Positions 24,630 to 33,829 are shown, counted from the stretch's first letter. The stretch: 64,000 nt of DNA from Mucilaginibacter_A sp965201005 (GCF_965201005.1 NZ_OZ241747.1:2046001-2110000), one strand, 5' to 3'. The notes: a model not told the origin generated them from the sequence alone. Program-made: numbers and translations.

Positions 24630-25484
24630 TTATCTTTCTGATTCCGGGAAATCCGAACTTAAAGTAAGTGCCTTATTTGCCTCAAAATCAGTCTTTAACA
24701 CCTCTAATTTTTCCAAAGCCATTTTGTATGCCGGTTCGCCCAAAAGCAAACGTAAATGATGGTCTTTTGCTTCTACGGCTTCAATAATCGCCTCGCAGCC
24801 ACGTACCGGGTCGCCTTGCTGCTTCCCGCTGGCTTTCTGGCTTACTTCCATGCGTTTGCCAACCGTTTCCTGGTAATCATCAATTTTTACCGGCGTTTTG
24901 GAGGTTGACCGTCCGGCCCAATCCGTGCGGAACGGCCCCGGTTCTACCAATAATACTTTGATCCCAAGCGGTGCAACTTCTAAAGCTAAAGATTCCGACA
25001 AGCCTTCAAGCGCGAACTTGGTAGCATGATAAAAACCGGTCGAAGCGAAAGACCGCAAGCCGCCGATGGAAGAAAAATTGATAATATGCCCGGATTTTTG
25101 TTCGCGCATTATTGGCAAAACTGCCTGGATTACGTTCACTAATCCGAAGAAATTGGTTTCAAACTGCGCGCGGATTTTGTCGTCTTCCCCTTCTTCGATA
25201 CTGCTGAAATAACCGTAACCGGCATTGTTTACCAGCACGTCTATTTTTCCGAAAGTATTTTGTGTTTTTTCAACAGCTTCTGCAACTTGCTTATTATCAG
25301 TTACATCCAAAGATAAAACCAATGCAGTTTCATCAAAACCTGATGCAATATCTTTTACCTGATCCGGGTTTCGGGCGGTAATTACGGCATTCCAGCCACG
25401 CTTTAAAATCAGCTTGGCCAGCTCTCTGCCAAAACCGGTAGAGCAACCGGTGATGAACCAGACCGGGTTATTGTTTTTTTCCAT
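24630..25484 (-). CDS. SDR family oxidoreductase
   Basis: 284 residues of classical short-chain dehydrogenase type: NAD(P) motif TGCSTGFG at about 12-19, NNAGYG at about 88, catalytic Ser in INFSSIGG and YHATK (Tyr and Lys), then PGPFRTDW. Closest in wording to the oxidoreductases often annotated as retinol dehydrogenase or YusZ-like; the substrate cannot be told. The ATG at 25484 is used; an upstream in-frame Met adds a basic tail without homology. Single-gene unit with motif copies on both sides (24569 and 25559). Confidence 0.87.
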   Translation of the reverse strand: MEKNNNPVWFITGCSTGFGRELAKLILKRGWNAVITARNPDQVKDIASGFDETALVLSLDVTDNKQVAEAVEKTQNTFGKIDVLVNNAGYGYFSSIEEGEDDKIRAQFETNFFGLVNVIQAVLPIMREQKSGHIINFSSIGGLRSFASTGFYHATKFALEGLSESLALEVAPLGIKVLLVEPGPFRTDWAGRSTSKTPVKIDDYQETVGKRMEVSQKASGKQQGDPVRGCEAIIEAVEAKDHHLRLLLGEPAYKMALEKLEVLKTDFEANKALTLSSDFPESER

Positions 25485-25558
25485 AATGTTTAACGTTAGT
25501 TTGCGGTTAAACAATGGTTTCAGGCAGCTTGTTTGATTATTAATCTGAAGAGAATCTG

Positions 25559-25572
25559 ATGCTTCTTTTACC
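25559..25572 (-). repeat. Dispersed motif (GA form)
   Basis: ATGCTTCTTTTACC followed by GGGTAAATTTCAGG, between the SDR gene and the next minus-strand gene. Confidence 0.85.
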
Positions 25573-25633
25573 GGGTAAATTTCAGGAAAATTTTGGCTGG
25601 GTTCTGTACAATTACTTTTTCAGGGATTTAAAA

Positions 25634-26005
25634 TTATATCTCAGTAAAAACAGTATTGGCATCAGGGGCAAATTTGTCTTTAACCCATTGATGGTCAGTC
25701 ATTTCCTCCAGGCTGTATAAGTGCAGTTCGTGGCCTTTCAATATAAATTTAAGCCGATGATAGGCCGCTATTTGTTTAGAATCATCCCTTTCTTTAATAA
25801 TTAGTGTATCGCCGGAAACGCTGTAACTGCCCCGGAATGTCTGGGATGTATTTTTATTGTAACGCACCGCATAATTGTTACCGCGCAGGTTGATGGAAGA
25901 TACATATTTGTTAGAAACCCTGCTTACCCAATTGGTGTTTTCAAAGCGTTTGTTCACATGGTGTATTGTAGCAAATGTAAAAGTATAAAACAGTAAATAT
26001 TTCAT
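25634..26005 (-). CDS. Hypothetical small beta-rich protein
   Basis: 123 residues. A short hydrophobic start (KYLLFYTFTFATI) may be a weak signal sequence. The rest suggests a lipocalin-like beta barrel: FENTNWVSRV, NNYAVRYNKNTSQTFRGSYSVSGDTLIIKE, RLKFILKGHELHLYSLE. This pattern is common among Bacteroidota proteins annotated as lipocalin-like or DUF. The C-terminus (DANTVFTEI) is encoded by a GTAT variant of the motif (25643). Function unknown. Confidence 0.55.
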   Translation of the reverse strand: MKYLLFYTFTFATIHHVNKRFENTNWVSRVSNKYVSSINLRGNNYAVRYNKNTSQTFRGSYSVSGDTLIIKERDDSKQIAAYHRLKFILKGHELHLYSLEEMTDHQWVKDKFAPDANTVFTEI

Positions 26006-26138
26006 TATAAATTAGTTAAAAAAATAAATAAATCAGGATAATATTTTATACGAAGCAATTTTTGCAGGGTTACAATCAGCCTGGCAGGTTTTTATTTATA
26101 TAAATTATTTTTGATTTGGGTTGATTATACTATTGCCG

Positions 26139-26214
26139 ATGCTGTTTTTATCTGCTAAAAAACAGGCTTCTTGTTCAAAAATGAATTTGGATTTTTACCT
26201 GATAAAAGAAGCAT
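26139..26214. repeat. Outward-facing mixed pair of dispersed motifs
   Basis: Reverse AC form at 26139-26152 and forward GA form at 26201-26214, separated by 48 bases, in the region between the hypothetical gene and gpmA. Confidence 0.85.
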
Positions 26215-26298
26215 CTTTATTTTCTCCGCAGAAAAATTTAAAAAAAAGAAATGCGCTAAAAACCGCTTTTTAAATTAAACTTGCAGCAAATTAAAAGA

Positions 26299-26913
26299 AT
26301 GAAAAGTCAGTTAACAATTGTGCGCCACGGTCAATCCGAATACAACCTTCAAAACCGTTTTACAGGTTTTGCAGATGTGGATTTGACCAACCAGGGCAGG
26401 GAAGAAGCAGCAATGTGCGGCCGAAAATTGATCGGGATGCACTTTGACGATTGTTTTACTTCGGTTTTAAAACGAGCCATTGAAACGCTGGACATTATTT
26501 TGGATATTATCAACCAGAAACAGTTGCCCGTTTTTAAAGATGCCGCTTTGAACGAACGCAATTACGGTGATCTGCAAGGTTTAAACAAAGCCGAAACTTC
26601 CGAAAAATATGGTGCCGAAAAAGTACATTTATGGCGCAGGAGTTTTGATGTGGCGCCGCCCGGGGGCGAAAGTTTGAAACAAACCCAGGAACGGGTTTTG
26701 CCTTATTATTATGCACACATTGAGCCTTTGCTGCAACAAGGCAAAAACGTGCTGATTGTGGCACACGGAAACAGTTTACGCGCGCTGATGATGCACCTGG
26801 AAAACATCGGTACAGAGGCGATTTCGCATGTTGAACTGCTGACAGGTGTACCGCGTGTTTATGATTTTGACGAATCCGGAAAGATTGCTACGGTTGGGCA
26901 TATCAGTGATTAA
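26299..26913 (+). CDS. gpmA: 2,3-bisphosphoglycerate-dependent phosphoglycerate mutase
   Basis: 204 residues; interconverts 3- and 2-phosphoglycerate in glycolysis. Motifs: VRHGQSEYN with the phosphohistidine, ERNYGDLQGLNKAE, RRSFDVAPPGGES, and VAHGNSLRAL with the second histidine. Slightly shorter than E. coli GpmA (250) through trimmed loops, usual for Bacteroidota. The ATG at 26299 puts RHG at the right distance; an in-frame TTG at 26281 is unlikely. Confidence 0.9.
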   Translation: MKSQLTIVRHGQSEYNLQNRFTGFADVDLTNQGREEAAMCGRKLIGMHFDDCFTSVLKRAIETLDIILDIINQKQLPVFKDAALNERNYGDLQGLNKAETSEKYGAEKVHLWRRSFDVAPPGGESLKQTQERVLPYYYAHIEPLLQQGKNVLIVAHGNSLRALMMHLENIGTEAISHVELLTGVPRVYDFDESGKIATVGHISD

Positions 26914-26993
26914 AAAATAGTATTAGTTAATTTTTTGTTGATTTAAAGCCGAGCAGCTGATCTTTTTGAAGGAGAACAGCGTATGAACGTAAT

Positions 26994-27884
26994 ATGGACA
27001 ATTTCTATTCTTTCCGCCAAACCTCAAAAACATTTTTGCTTGTTTCATCGGCACTGGCAATGAGTTTTTTGCTGAATGCCTGTCAGTTTCAATCCGGGAC
27101 AACGGCCATGACAACCGGCGCAAAACCTGATTCCGCAAAAAAAACCGTTGTAAAAGAAGCATTGCCAAAAGCCATAAAACCGGCTTCAGCAGCCGTGGTT
27201 TTAAGCAGAAAACAAATCCCGGTTTTGTGTTATCACCAAATCCGGAACTGGAAACCCACCGATTCTAAAGCTGCCAAAGATTATATTGTGCAGGAAAACG
27301 ATTTTAAAGATCAGATGAAAATGCTGGCCGACAGCGGTTATCATACCATTTTGCCAGACGAATTGTATTCTTATTTAAACGAGAACACCGCACTGCCGAC
27401 AAAACCGATCATGCTTACTTTTGATGACACAGATTTGGACCAATATACGCTTGCCGCCCCGCAGATGAAGAAATATGGCTTTAAAGGTGTGTTTTTTATC
27501 ATGACAGTTTCTTTGGGCAGGCCGCATTACATGACTAAAGATGAGGTAAAAGAACTGTCTGACAATGGAAACGTGATTGCCAGCCACACCTGGGACCATC
27601 ACAATGTGAAGAAATACCAGGGCCAGGATTGGGTAACGCAAATTGACAAGCCAACCAAAAAGCTGGAAGAAATCACTGGAAAACCGATTAAGTATTTTGC
27701 CTATCCTTTTGGTTTGTGGAACGAGCAGGCGATCCCGGAATTGAAAAAACGGGGTTTTATAGCTGCTTTTCAATTGTCGGAAAAACGCGATCCAACAGAA
27801 CCTTTGTTCACGATCCGCCGGTTGCTGGCCAGCGGTTACTGGTCTGCGCACACTTTATCCAACAATATCCGGCACAGTTTTTAG
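26994..27884 (+). CDS. Polysaccharide deacetylase lipoprotein
   Basis: 296 residues. Lipoprotein signal with the lipobox LNAC (Cys at about 30), then a Ser/Lys linker. The NodB domain (about 75-290) has IPVLCYHQI, LTFDDTDL (metal and base Asp residues) and SHTWDHHNV (the H-x-x-x-H metal ligands, with an extra His). It should remove N-acetyl groups from a cell-wall or biofilm polysaccharide in the periplasm or outer membrane. A dispersed motif inside the linker (27149) encodes VKEALPK. Confidence 0.88.
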   Translation: MDNFYSFRQTSKTFLLVSSALAMSFLLNACQFQSGTTAMTTGAKPDSAKKTVVKEALPKAIKPASAAVVLSRKQIPVLCYHQIRNWKPTDSKAAKDYIVQENDFKDQMKMLADSGYHTILPDELYSYLNENTALPTKPIMLTFDDTDLDQYTLAAPQMKKYGFKGVFFIMTVSLGRPHYMTKDEVKELSDNGNVIASHTWDHHNVKKYQGQDWVTQIDKPTKKLEEITGKPIKYFAYPFGLWNEQAIPELKKRGFIAAFQLSEKRDPTEPLFTIRRLLASGYWSAHTLSNNIRHSF

Positions 27885-27994
27885 TTTTTTATGCTGAAAA
27901 TAATCCTGGCACAACCCAAACTTAAAATATATTTTTTTGAGCGGATGCCGAAAAATTTGATTATCAAAAAATTTACATCTACCTTAAAATCAGC

Positions 27995-28201
27995 ATGAAC
28001 CCTAAGATATTGACCGATTTGGTAAAAGTGGAAATGCCGTTCGGAAAATACAAAGGGACAAAAATCTGTGACCTGCCGGTTTATTATCTGGAGTGGTTTA
28101 AGCAGCAGGGTTTCCCAAAAGGGAATCTGGGAATGTTGCTGGAAACGATGCTCGAAATTAAAATGAACGGCCTGGAATACCTGATTGCGGCTTTAAAATA
28201 G
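27995..28201 (+). CDS. DUF3820 family small protein
   Basis: 68 residues, a complete DUF3820 protein: MPFGKYKGTKICDLPVYYLEWF, then GNLGMLLETMLEIKMNGLE. Similar pieces occur in exonuclease-related proteins, but alone the function is unknown. It ends 1 base before the stop of the convergent gene. Confidence 0.8.
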   Translation: MNPKILTDLVKVEMPFGKYKGTKICDLPVYYLEWFKQQGFPKGNLGMLLETMLEIKMNGLEYLIAALK

Positions 28202-28202
28202 C

Positions 28203-28451
28203 TTAAAATGCAGGCGAATTGCGCTGATCAATCTGGCTGCCCAATTCTTCCGTCCAGCCGGAAAGATAAGGTTCTGTGCCGCTGATCCTTTTCCATTGGC
28301 CGTGTTCGTCTTTGTAAATCTCCATCTCCAAAGAACCATCAATAGAAGAAAATGTGTAATGCCGGCCAAAATCTGAACTAGTCCTTTCACTAACCAGGCC
28401 ATCTATCAAACCATCCGTACCTGCTAAATTTGTTTCAAAAACTTCCATCAT
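28203..28451 (-). CDS. Hypothetical small protein
   Basis: 82 residues, acidic, no signal peptide or membrane helix; DGSLEMEIYKDEHGQWKRI and YLSGWTEELGSQI suggest a small beta-rich fold. I do not recognise a family. Two ATG codons in tandem (28451 and 28448) directly abut a reverse dispersed motif at 28452-28465, so the motif forms the 5' leader. Confidence 0.5.
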   Translation of the reverse strand: MMEVFETNLAGTDGLIDGLVSERTSSDFGRHYTFSSIDGSLEMEIYKDEHGQWKRISGTEPYLSGWTEELGSQIDQRNSPAF

Positions 28452-28542
28452 ATGCTTCTTTTATCGGGTAAAATTCATCAACAGCAAATAAACGATTCTG
28501 TTTAAACCTGCCGTATGATTTTTTAGGCGATAAAAGAAGCAT
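28452..28542. repeat. Outward-facing pair of dispersed motifs
   Basis: Reverse GA form at 28452-28465 (then GGGTAAAATTC) and forward GA form at 28529-28542 (ATTTTTTAGGC before), both exact and fully complementary, 63 bases apart, between two minus-strand genes. Confidence 0.88.
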
Positions 28543-28556
28543 TGCGGATTTTCGGC

Positions 28557-29174
28557 CTAAATTACTTTAACCCAAGCTTTTTGTGTGGCATCGTAACGCT
28601 TGATGATCCGCGCCGGGTTGCCCGCGGCAATGCAAAACGCCGGGACATTTTTGGTTACCACGGCCCCGGCGGCAATAATGCTGTGCTTGCCAACGGTAAT
28701 CCCGGCCGTGATAACCGCATTGGCACCAATCCAGCAGTCATCTTCAACCATAATCGGGGCGGTGCGCACGCCTTGTGCTTGTATCGGCAGGTTCACATCT
28801 TCATAATTATGGTTCAGGCCGCTGATGACCACGTTTTGGGCGATGATGACATTGTTGCCGATTTGTACCGGCCCGATCAGTACGTTGCTCATCCCGATGG
28901 TGGCGTCATTGCCGATCAGCACATCGCCAACGCCGTTGTTTACAGTGCAAAAATCTTCGATCACGGCGTTTCTTCCCATCTCAAAGCGGTTGAAAGGAAA
29001 TACATCCAGGCGCACACGGCGGCGCACAATGCTTCCGTGTTTTTTGGGGTGAAGAAAGGGATTTACAAACCATTTTACCCAGGTACGCGGCCGCGCCTGC
29101 CCGGCCGGGATAAGCAGCCGATGGATGATTCTTTTTAGTGAAGCATTGTTTTTAACGGCATCTGTGAAGCCCAT
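28557..29174 (-). CDS. Hexapeptide-repeat acyltransferase
   Basis: 205 residues. A left-handed beta helix from about 65 to 185 with the typical imperfect hexapeptides (VIEDFCTVNNGVG, VLIGNDATIGMSN, VLIGPVQIGNN, CWIGANAVITAGITVG) and the H in GLNHNYED. This matches the NodL/maltose O-acetyltransferase class, which uses acetyl-CoA. Substrate unknown; the exopolysaccharide genes start 280 bases away. ATG at 29174 preferred over an in-frame TTG at 29180. Confidence 0.85.
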   Translation of the reverse strand: MGFTDAVKNNASLKRIIHRLLIPAGQARPRTWVKWFVNPFLHPKKHGSIVRRRVRLDVFPFNRFEMGRNAVIEDFCTVNNGVGDVLIGNDATIGMSNVLIGPVQIGNNVIIAQNVVISGLNHNYEDVNLPIQAQGVRTAPIMVEDDCWIGANAVITAGITVGKHSIIAAGAVVTKNVPAFCIAAGNPARIIKRYDATQKAWVKVI

Positions 29175-29302
29175 TGCCAATCTGTTTTAGTTTTTATTCA
29201 ATTTTTTTTTGATAACCCTCTGACGCATCACACGTACAAGTTTAAGGGCAGGCAGCAGCAGGAAAACTTATTGTCCTATGTTTCAATCACCTAAAAAAGG
29301 GT

Positions 29303-29316
29303 TATAAAAACAGCAT
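29303..29316 (+). repeat. Dispersed motif (AC form)
   Basis: TATAAAAACAGCAT, an exact core, in the 281-base gap before the exopolysaccharide cluster. No promoter could be identified with confidence in this gap. Confidence 0.8.
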
Positions 29317-29455
29317 TGCCCAAAGCCCGGTCATGCTGAATTATACGGCAAGGCATGATAAATGTTATCAAAATAAATAGAAGTTAAGTAATTAATAGTT
29401 AATGTTTTATAGCTAACTACATCAATAAAAAAATCACCATTAGTCAACAAATAAA

Positions 29456-29845
29456 ATGCAGCAGCTTAAAAAACAGATTTTGGTTGTAGATGACGATTTG
29501 AGCATCCTCAAACTGCTCAACTTTATCTTGTCTAAAGATTACGAGGTGGTAATGAAATCCAGCGGAATAGAAGCCTTTGCCTGGCTGGAAGAAGGCCATT
29601 ACCCGGAGCTGATTATTTCTGACCTGGAGATGCCTTATTTTGATGGTACGTCATTTATCCGAAACCTAAAAATAAGCGGTTTTTACCGCGACACGCCTGT
29701 AATTGTGCTTTCGGGCACTGATGATGTGCGGCAACAGGTTGAAAACATGTCGTTTGCGGTTGAAGGTTATCTCAATAAACCGTTTAACCCGGCCGGGCTG
29801 AAAGACACGATCCAGCAGGTATTTAACATGATAAAAACAGCATGA
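29456..29845 (+). CDS. Single-domain response regulator
   Basis: 129 residues, only a receiver domain: ILVVDDDLSILKLL (acidic pair), ELIISDLEMPYFDG (phospho-acceptor Asp at about 59), VIVLSGTD and GYLNKPF (Lys). All key residues are present, so it is likely phosphorylated. No output domain. It overlaps the next gene by 4 bases (ATGA), which fuses a receiver-like domain to a sugar transferase, so it probably controls exopolysaccharide synthesis through protein contact. The overlap itself is part of a dispersed motif (29830-29843). Confidence 0.88.
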   Translation: MQQLKKQILVVDDDLSILKLLNFILSKDYEVVMKSSGIEAFAWLEEGHYPELIISDLEMPYFDGTSFIRNLKISGFYRDTPVIVLSGTDDVRQQVENMSFAVEGYLNKPFNPAGLKDTIQQVFNMIKTA

Positions 29846-30924
29846 CCTATAATAACAGGAACGCTTACAGTACCAACAAGCTCCGGGTTGCTTATTCCGG
29901 CAATGAGCTGACTGATTTTGTGCATGAAAACCTGGGTGATAAATTTCAGATTTTTTCCAGCGGAACAGCCCGGCAATTTAACGATTATCTGGCCGAACAA
30001 TCTTTAAACTCTTTGCCCGAAGTGATTTTGATGGAGGCCGATGAAGCCGGAAACTGTTTCAAATTGGTCGAAAATATCCGCAAAAACCCTTTGCTTAAAG
30101 GATTGATCATCGTACTGCTGTCTGCCAAACCAAACCCGTCAGGGAGGGAAAAAGCCAGAAAAATGCGGATACATGATTATTACGATTATCCGTTTTCGTG
30201 CGAGGAACTGAGCGAGCGCCTTGATTTTTTGGTGCGGTTTAAATTCATCAAACCGGATCTGATCAACTTGTCGGCAAAAGCAAACCCTACCTACAAAATG
30301 CCGCCCAGCAAACGCATTTTCGATATTGTTTTTTCCTGTAGCTGCCTTTTTGTGCTGATGCCGCTTTTTTTGATTGTTTCGGCATTGATTGCGATCGAGT
30401 CCAGAGGGAGCATTGTTTACCGCAGCAAGCGTGTTGGTACCGGTTACAAAATATTTGATTTTTACAAGTTCCGTTCGATGCGGAGTGATGCCGATGCACA
30501 ACTCATCGATCTTTCAAACCTTAACCAATATACCCAAACGGACAGTAAAGACCGCAAATCTGTTTTTGTGAAATTAAAAAACGATCCGCGCGTAACGCGT
30601 GTGGGCACTTTTATCCGTAAAACCAGCATTGATGAACTGCCGCAACTGTTCAATATTTTAAAAGGGGACATGTCTGTTGTGGGCAACCGTCCGCTGCCGC
30701 TTTACGAGGCCGAGCAGCTTACTTCCAACGAATGGGCAACGCGTTTTTTGGGCCCGGCGGGCTTAACCGGTTTATGGCAGATCAGCAAACGCGGCCGCGA
30801 AGATATGTCTGAGCGCGAACGCAAAAAACTCGATAATTTTTATGCCCGCAAATACTCTTTCTGGTTTGATCTGAAAATTATTATGGGAACATTCCCGGCC
30901 CTGTTGCAAAAAGAAAAAGTTTAA
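29842..30924 (+). CDS. Polyprenyl-phosphate sugar-1-phosphate transferase with an N-terminal pseudo-receiver
   Basis: 360 residues. Residues about 13-130 look like a receiver domain (KLRVAYSGN, VILMEADEAGN, GLIIVLLSAKP, YYDYPF), but the phospho-Asp position reads Glu and the KPF lysine is Tyr, so it cannot be phosphorylated normally. Residues about 150-360 are a WcaJ/WbaP-type initiating transferase: one membrane helix (IVFSCSCLFVLMPLFLIVSALI), then YKFRSM, VTRVGTFIRKTSIDELPQL, GDMSVVGNRP and GLTGLWQI. It starts the repeat unit on undecaprenyl phosphate. The preceding receiver gene overlaps it by 4 bases. Confidence 0.88.
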   Translation: MTYNNRNAYSTNKLRVAYSGNELTDFVHENLGDKFQIFSSGTARQFNDYLAEQSLNSLPEVILMEADEAGNCFKLVENIRKNPLLKGLIIVLLSAKPNPSGREKARKMRIHDYYDYPFSCEELSERLDFLVRFKFIKPDLINLSAKANPTYKMPPSKRIFDIVFSCSCLFVLMPLFLIVSALIAIESRGSIVYRSKRVGTGYKIFDFYKFRSMRSDADAQLIDLSNLNQYTQTDSKDRKSVFVKLKNDPRVTRVGTFIRKTSIDELPQLFNILKGDMSVVGNRPLPLYEAEQLTSNEWATRFLGPAGLTGLWQISKRGREDMSERERKKLDNFYARKYSFWFDLKIIMGTFPALLQKEKV

Positions 30925-30928
30925 CAGC

Positions 30929-31627
30929 ATGTACAAACGCTATACTGTTTTTATCGTACTTTTTTGGGTGAGTGCATTGGGCTACGCACAAGAATCCATT
31001 GTGCCGGATATTTCTTATCCTTATCTGGATAAACTTATTACTGCTGCAAAAGCTAATTATCCAAGGGTAAAATCTTTAAATTACCGTTTGGATATGGCGC
31101 AATCCGGCGTTGGTAAAGCCGCACTTTCGTGGTTTGATATTTTAACGTTTTCGTACATCTATCAGCCCAACAACACTTTAAATTATACCGTTCCTTCCGG
31201 CACAAGCACCAATAATAACCGCTTTTTATTTAACGGGATACAATTGGGGGTATCATTAAACCTGGGCACGCTTTTGCTGAAACCGGCCAACATAAAAATT
31301 GCAAAAACCGAAGTAAAAATAGCAGGTGAGGAGCGCAACGAATATTTGATCACGCTAACGGCCGATGTAAAAAGGCGATATTTTACTTATCTGCTGCAGC
31401 AAAACCTGGTTAAAATACAAACCCAGGCCAACCAGGATATGCAAACTTCGATCAAGCAAACCAAATATAAATTTCAAAAAGGAGAGATCACGTTTGAGGT
31501 TTATAATGCTGCTTTACTGAGTTCATCTACGCGTTTAGAACAGAAATTACAAGCTGAAACCAACCTTTTTATTGCCAAAAGCGAATTGGAAGCTTTGGTA
31601 GGTGCAAAATTAGAGGATATACAATAA
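30929..31627 (+). CDS. Half-length TolC-family outer membrane protein
   Basis: 232 residues with a Sec signal peptide (ending LGYAQ). The long helices NYLRVKSLNYRLD-like region and AEVKIAGEERNEYLITLTADVKRRYFTYL, then KYKFQKGEITFEVYNAALLSSS, belong to the TolC fold, but there is only one of the two repeats of a normal 430-500 residue TolC. Half-size versions are common in Bacteroidota polysaccharide loci, where they may replace Wza as an export pore component. It follows the transferase by 4 bases and overlaps the next gene by 1 base. Confidence 0.75.
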   Translation: MYKRYTVFIVLFWVSALGYAQESIVPDISYPYLDKLITAAKANYPRVKSLNYRLDMAQSGVGKAALSWFDILTFSYIYQPNNTLNYTVPSGTSTNNNRFLFNGIQLGVSLNLGTLLLKPANIKIAKTEVKIAGEERNEYLITLTADVKRRYFTYLLQQNLVKIQTQANQDMQTSIKQTKYKFQKGEITFEVYNAALLSSSTRLEQKLQAETNLFIAKSELEALVGAKLEDIQ

Positions 31628-33813
31628 TGGAGCTGAACAAATTTTTACGGCTGATTTACCGGCACAGGTTTGTTTTGGTTGCCGTGCCACTGATTGCTTT
31701 GGCGGTAACTTATTTCCTGACCAAAAACCTGCCCAATCAGTATTTGTCCCAAACCGATATCTCTACCGGCATTATCGATCCTTCTAAACAGGTTTTAAGC
31801 GACGAAAAAAATGTAATCCAGGAAGCACAGGTTAACCAAAAGTTTTCTAACTTATTGGGCAGCATCAAATTAAAAAAAGTAATGGATCAGGTTTCCTACA
31901 GCCTGATTATCCATGATTTGACCAGCAGCCATCCCTTCCGGCCAAAAAGTAAACTGTTGAACCAGTTAAATACGGCCGCGCTGACACATGCTTTAAAAAT
32001 ATATCAAGCCAAATACCACCAGCACGAAGCATTAAATTTAGATAACCCCGACCAGGCAGGTTTGGAAAATGTAATTGCTTCGCAGCGTTATGATGAGGAA
32101 AGCCTCAAAAAAGATTTGCTTGTTTACCGTGCAGAAACCAGTGATTTTATCCACATAGCTTTTACTTCGGAGCAGCCACAGCTTTCTGCTTTTGTAGTGA
32201 ACACGTTGTGCAAAGAATTTATCAGCTACAACACGGCCGATCAGCAAAGTGATAAAATAAATGCCAACCGTTTTTTGCAGAAGCTGGTGGTGCAGAAGCT
32301 GGACAGCATGAACGCTAAAGTTGCCGCCTTGCGCAATTACAAAATCAAAAACCGGATCCTGGATTTGAAGGACCAGTCAACTTCCTTGTACGCGCAGCTG
32401 AATGATTACCGCGACAAACGTTTGCAGGCAGAAAAAGACATTTTATCGTACAACAGCGCAATTGCCAATATCAGCAGCCGTTTTAACCCGAACGACAGGC
32501 GGTATCTGGAAGCCAGTTCATCCAAATTAAACGGACAAGTTGCACAAACCCGCGAAAACCTGGCCGCCTTAAACAACAAGTATATACAGAGCAACTTTAA
32601 TTTAAAGTATAAAAGAAGCATTGATTCTTTACAAAACGTTTTGGATGAACAGTTGAACCAAGTGTCTGACAAATACGCCGTTAACCCTTTGGCCGGAAAA
32701 GAAAGCCTGGTGCAGGAAAAAGTAAAAATGGAAATCAGCCGCGATATGTCGCGCTCCGGGTTGCACAACCTGGATAACCAGATCAGCAGTTTAAACGGTC
32801 AGCTTCAACGCATTGTGCCTTTTGATGCGGCCATACAATCTTACGAGCGCGACATTGAAGTTGCCACCAAAGAATACATTGACGTGCAAAACCGGTACAA
32901 CCAATCTTCTATAGAAGCTGACGTAAAAAGTACGTTAAAACAAGTAGAAACAGCCATGCCGGGTGCCATGTTACCGTCCAAAAAACTTTTCCTGGTTTTG
33001 TTAAGTGCCGTGCTGAGTCTGGTTTTTTGTTTTATAGTGCTGTTTATTATGTTTTTGCTCGATCAAACCATTCGGGTGCCCATTGATTTGGCCAATGCCT
33101 CACAAACGCCTGTTTTAGGGCAACTAAACCTTATTTCTGCAACCAATGTTGATTTTAAACGAATAGGCAGCAGCAAGCAAAGTACGCAGGAACTGCAGCA
33201 GTTTAAAAACCTGTTGCGTTCTATTCGTTATGAAATTGATCAGGAAATGCAGCCATCCGAAACAGCCCATGAAGGAAAAGTGCTTGCCATAACCAGCCTG
33301 AACCCGAAAGAAGGAAAATCTTTGGTGGCCATGAGCCTGGCTTCTGCTTATGCTATGGCCAATAAAAAGGTTTTGGTGCTGGATGGAAATTTTGAAAATC
33401 CATCATTAACCCTTGCTGCGGCAGATAAGGCTTACCTGGAAGATTTTTTAATAAACGACAACCTGTCCGTTCAATCGCCGGGAAACAGTCTGATCAGCGT
33501 GCTGGGCACAACCGGCGGAGAGCAGTCTTTACTTGAAAAAAGCAGCGAAAACATCATCCGCAGTAAAATCGGGCTGCTGAAAAAGAATTTTGATATGGTG
33601 ATTATCGAAACAGAACCTTTAAGCCTGATGAACAAGGCAAAAGAGTGGATCCAGTTTGCCGATAAAGTGATTGCCGTGTTTGAGGCCAATCAAACAATCG
33701 ATCAAAACAAGAAGATTTACATCAGTTACCTAAAAACTTTAGGCCCGAAATTTATCGGAATGATCATGAACAAAGTAATTGCCAACCCGGAATTAGAAAT
33801 AAAACAGGTTTAA
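31627..33813 (+). CDS. Wzz/Wzc-like polysaccharide co-polymerase with degenerate kinase domain
   Basis: 728 residues. Wzz chain-length domain with membrane helices at about 16-33 and 457-477 and a long periplasmic coiled coil between them. The C-terminal cytoplasmic domain resembles BY-kinases: Walker A around 559-565 (NPKEGKS) and Walker A' VLVLDG (Asp586), but the Walker B position reads VIIETEP (Glu661) where IIDTPP is normal, and there is no C-terminal tyrosine cluster. It may bind ATP without classical tyrosine autophosphorylation. It should set chain length and link synthesis to export. One dispersed motif (32608) lies in the coiled coil (YKRSID). Confidence 0.88.
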   Translation: MELNKFLRLIYRHRFVLVAVPLIALAVTYFLTKNLPNQYLSQTDISTGIIDPSKQVLSDEKNVIQEAQVNQKFSNLLGSIKLKKVMDQVSYSLIIHDLTSSHPFRPKSKLLNQLNTAALTHALKIYQAKYHQHEALNLDNPDQAGLENVIASQRYDEESLKKDLLVYRAETSDFIHIAFTSEQPQLSAFVVNTLCKEFISYNTADQQSDKINANRFLQKLVVQKLDSMNAKVAALRNYKIKNRILDLKDQSTSLYAQLNDYRDKRLQAEKDILSYNSAIANISSRFNPNDRRYLEASSSKLNGQVAQTRENLAALNNKYIQSNFNLKYKRSIDSLQNVLDEQLNQVSDKYAVNPLAGKESLVQEKVKMEISRDMSRSGLHNLDNQISSLNGQLQRIVPFDAAIQSYERDIEVATKEYIDVQNRYNQSSIEADVKSTLKQVETAMPGAMLPSKKLFLVLLSAVLSLVFCFIVLFIMFLLDQTIRVPIDLANASQTPVLGQLNLISATNVDFKRIGSSKQSTQELQQFKNLLRSIRYEIDQEMQPSETAHEGKVLAITSLNPKEGKSLVAMSLASAYAMANKKVLVLDGNFENPSLTLAAADKAYLEDFLINDNLSVQSPGNSLISVLGTTGGEQSLLEKSSENIIRSKIGLLKKNFDMVIIETEPLSLMNKAKEWIQFADKVIAVFEANQTIDQNKKIYISYLKTLGPKFIGMIMNKVIANPELEIKQV

Positions 33814-33829
33814 TTTAACGTATTTTTTG

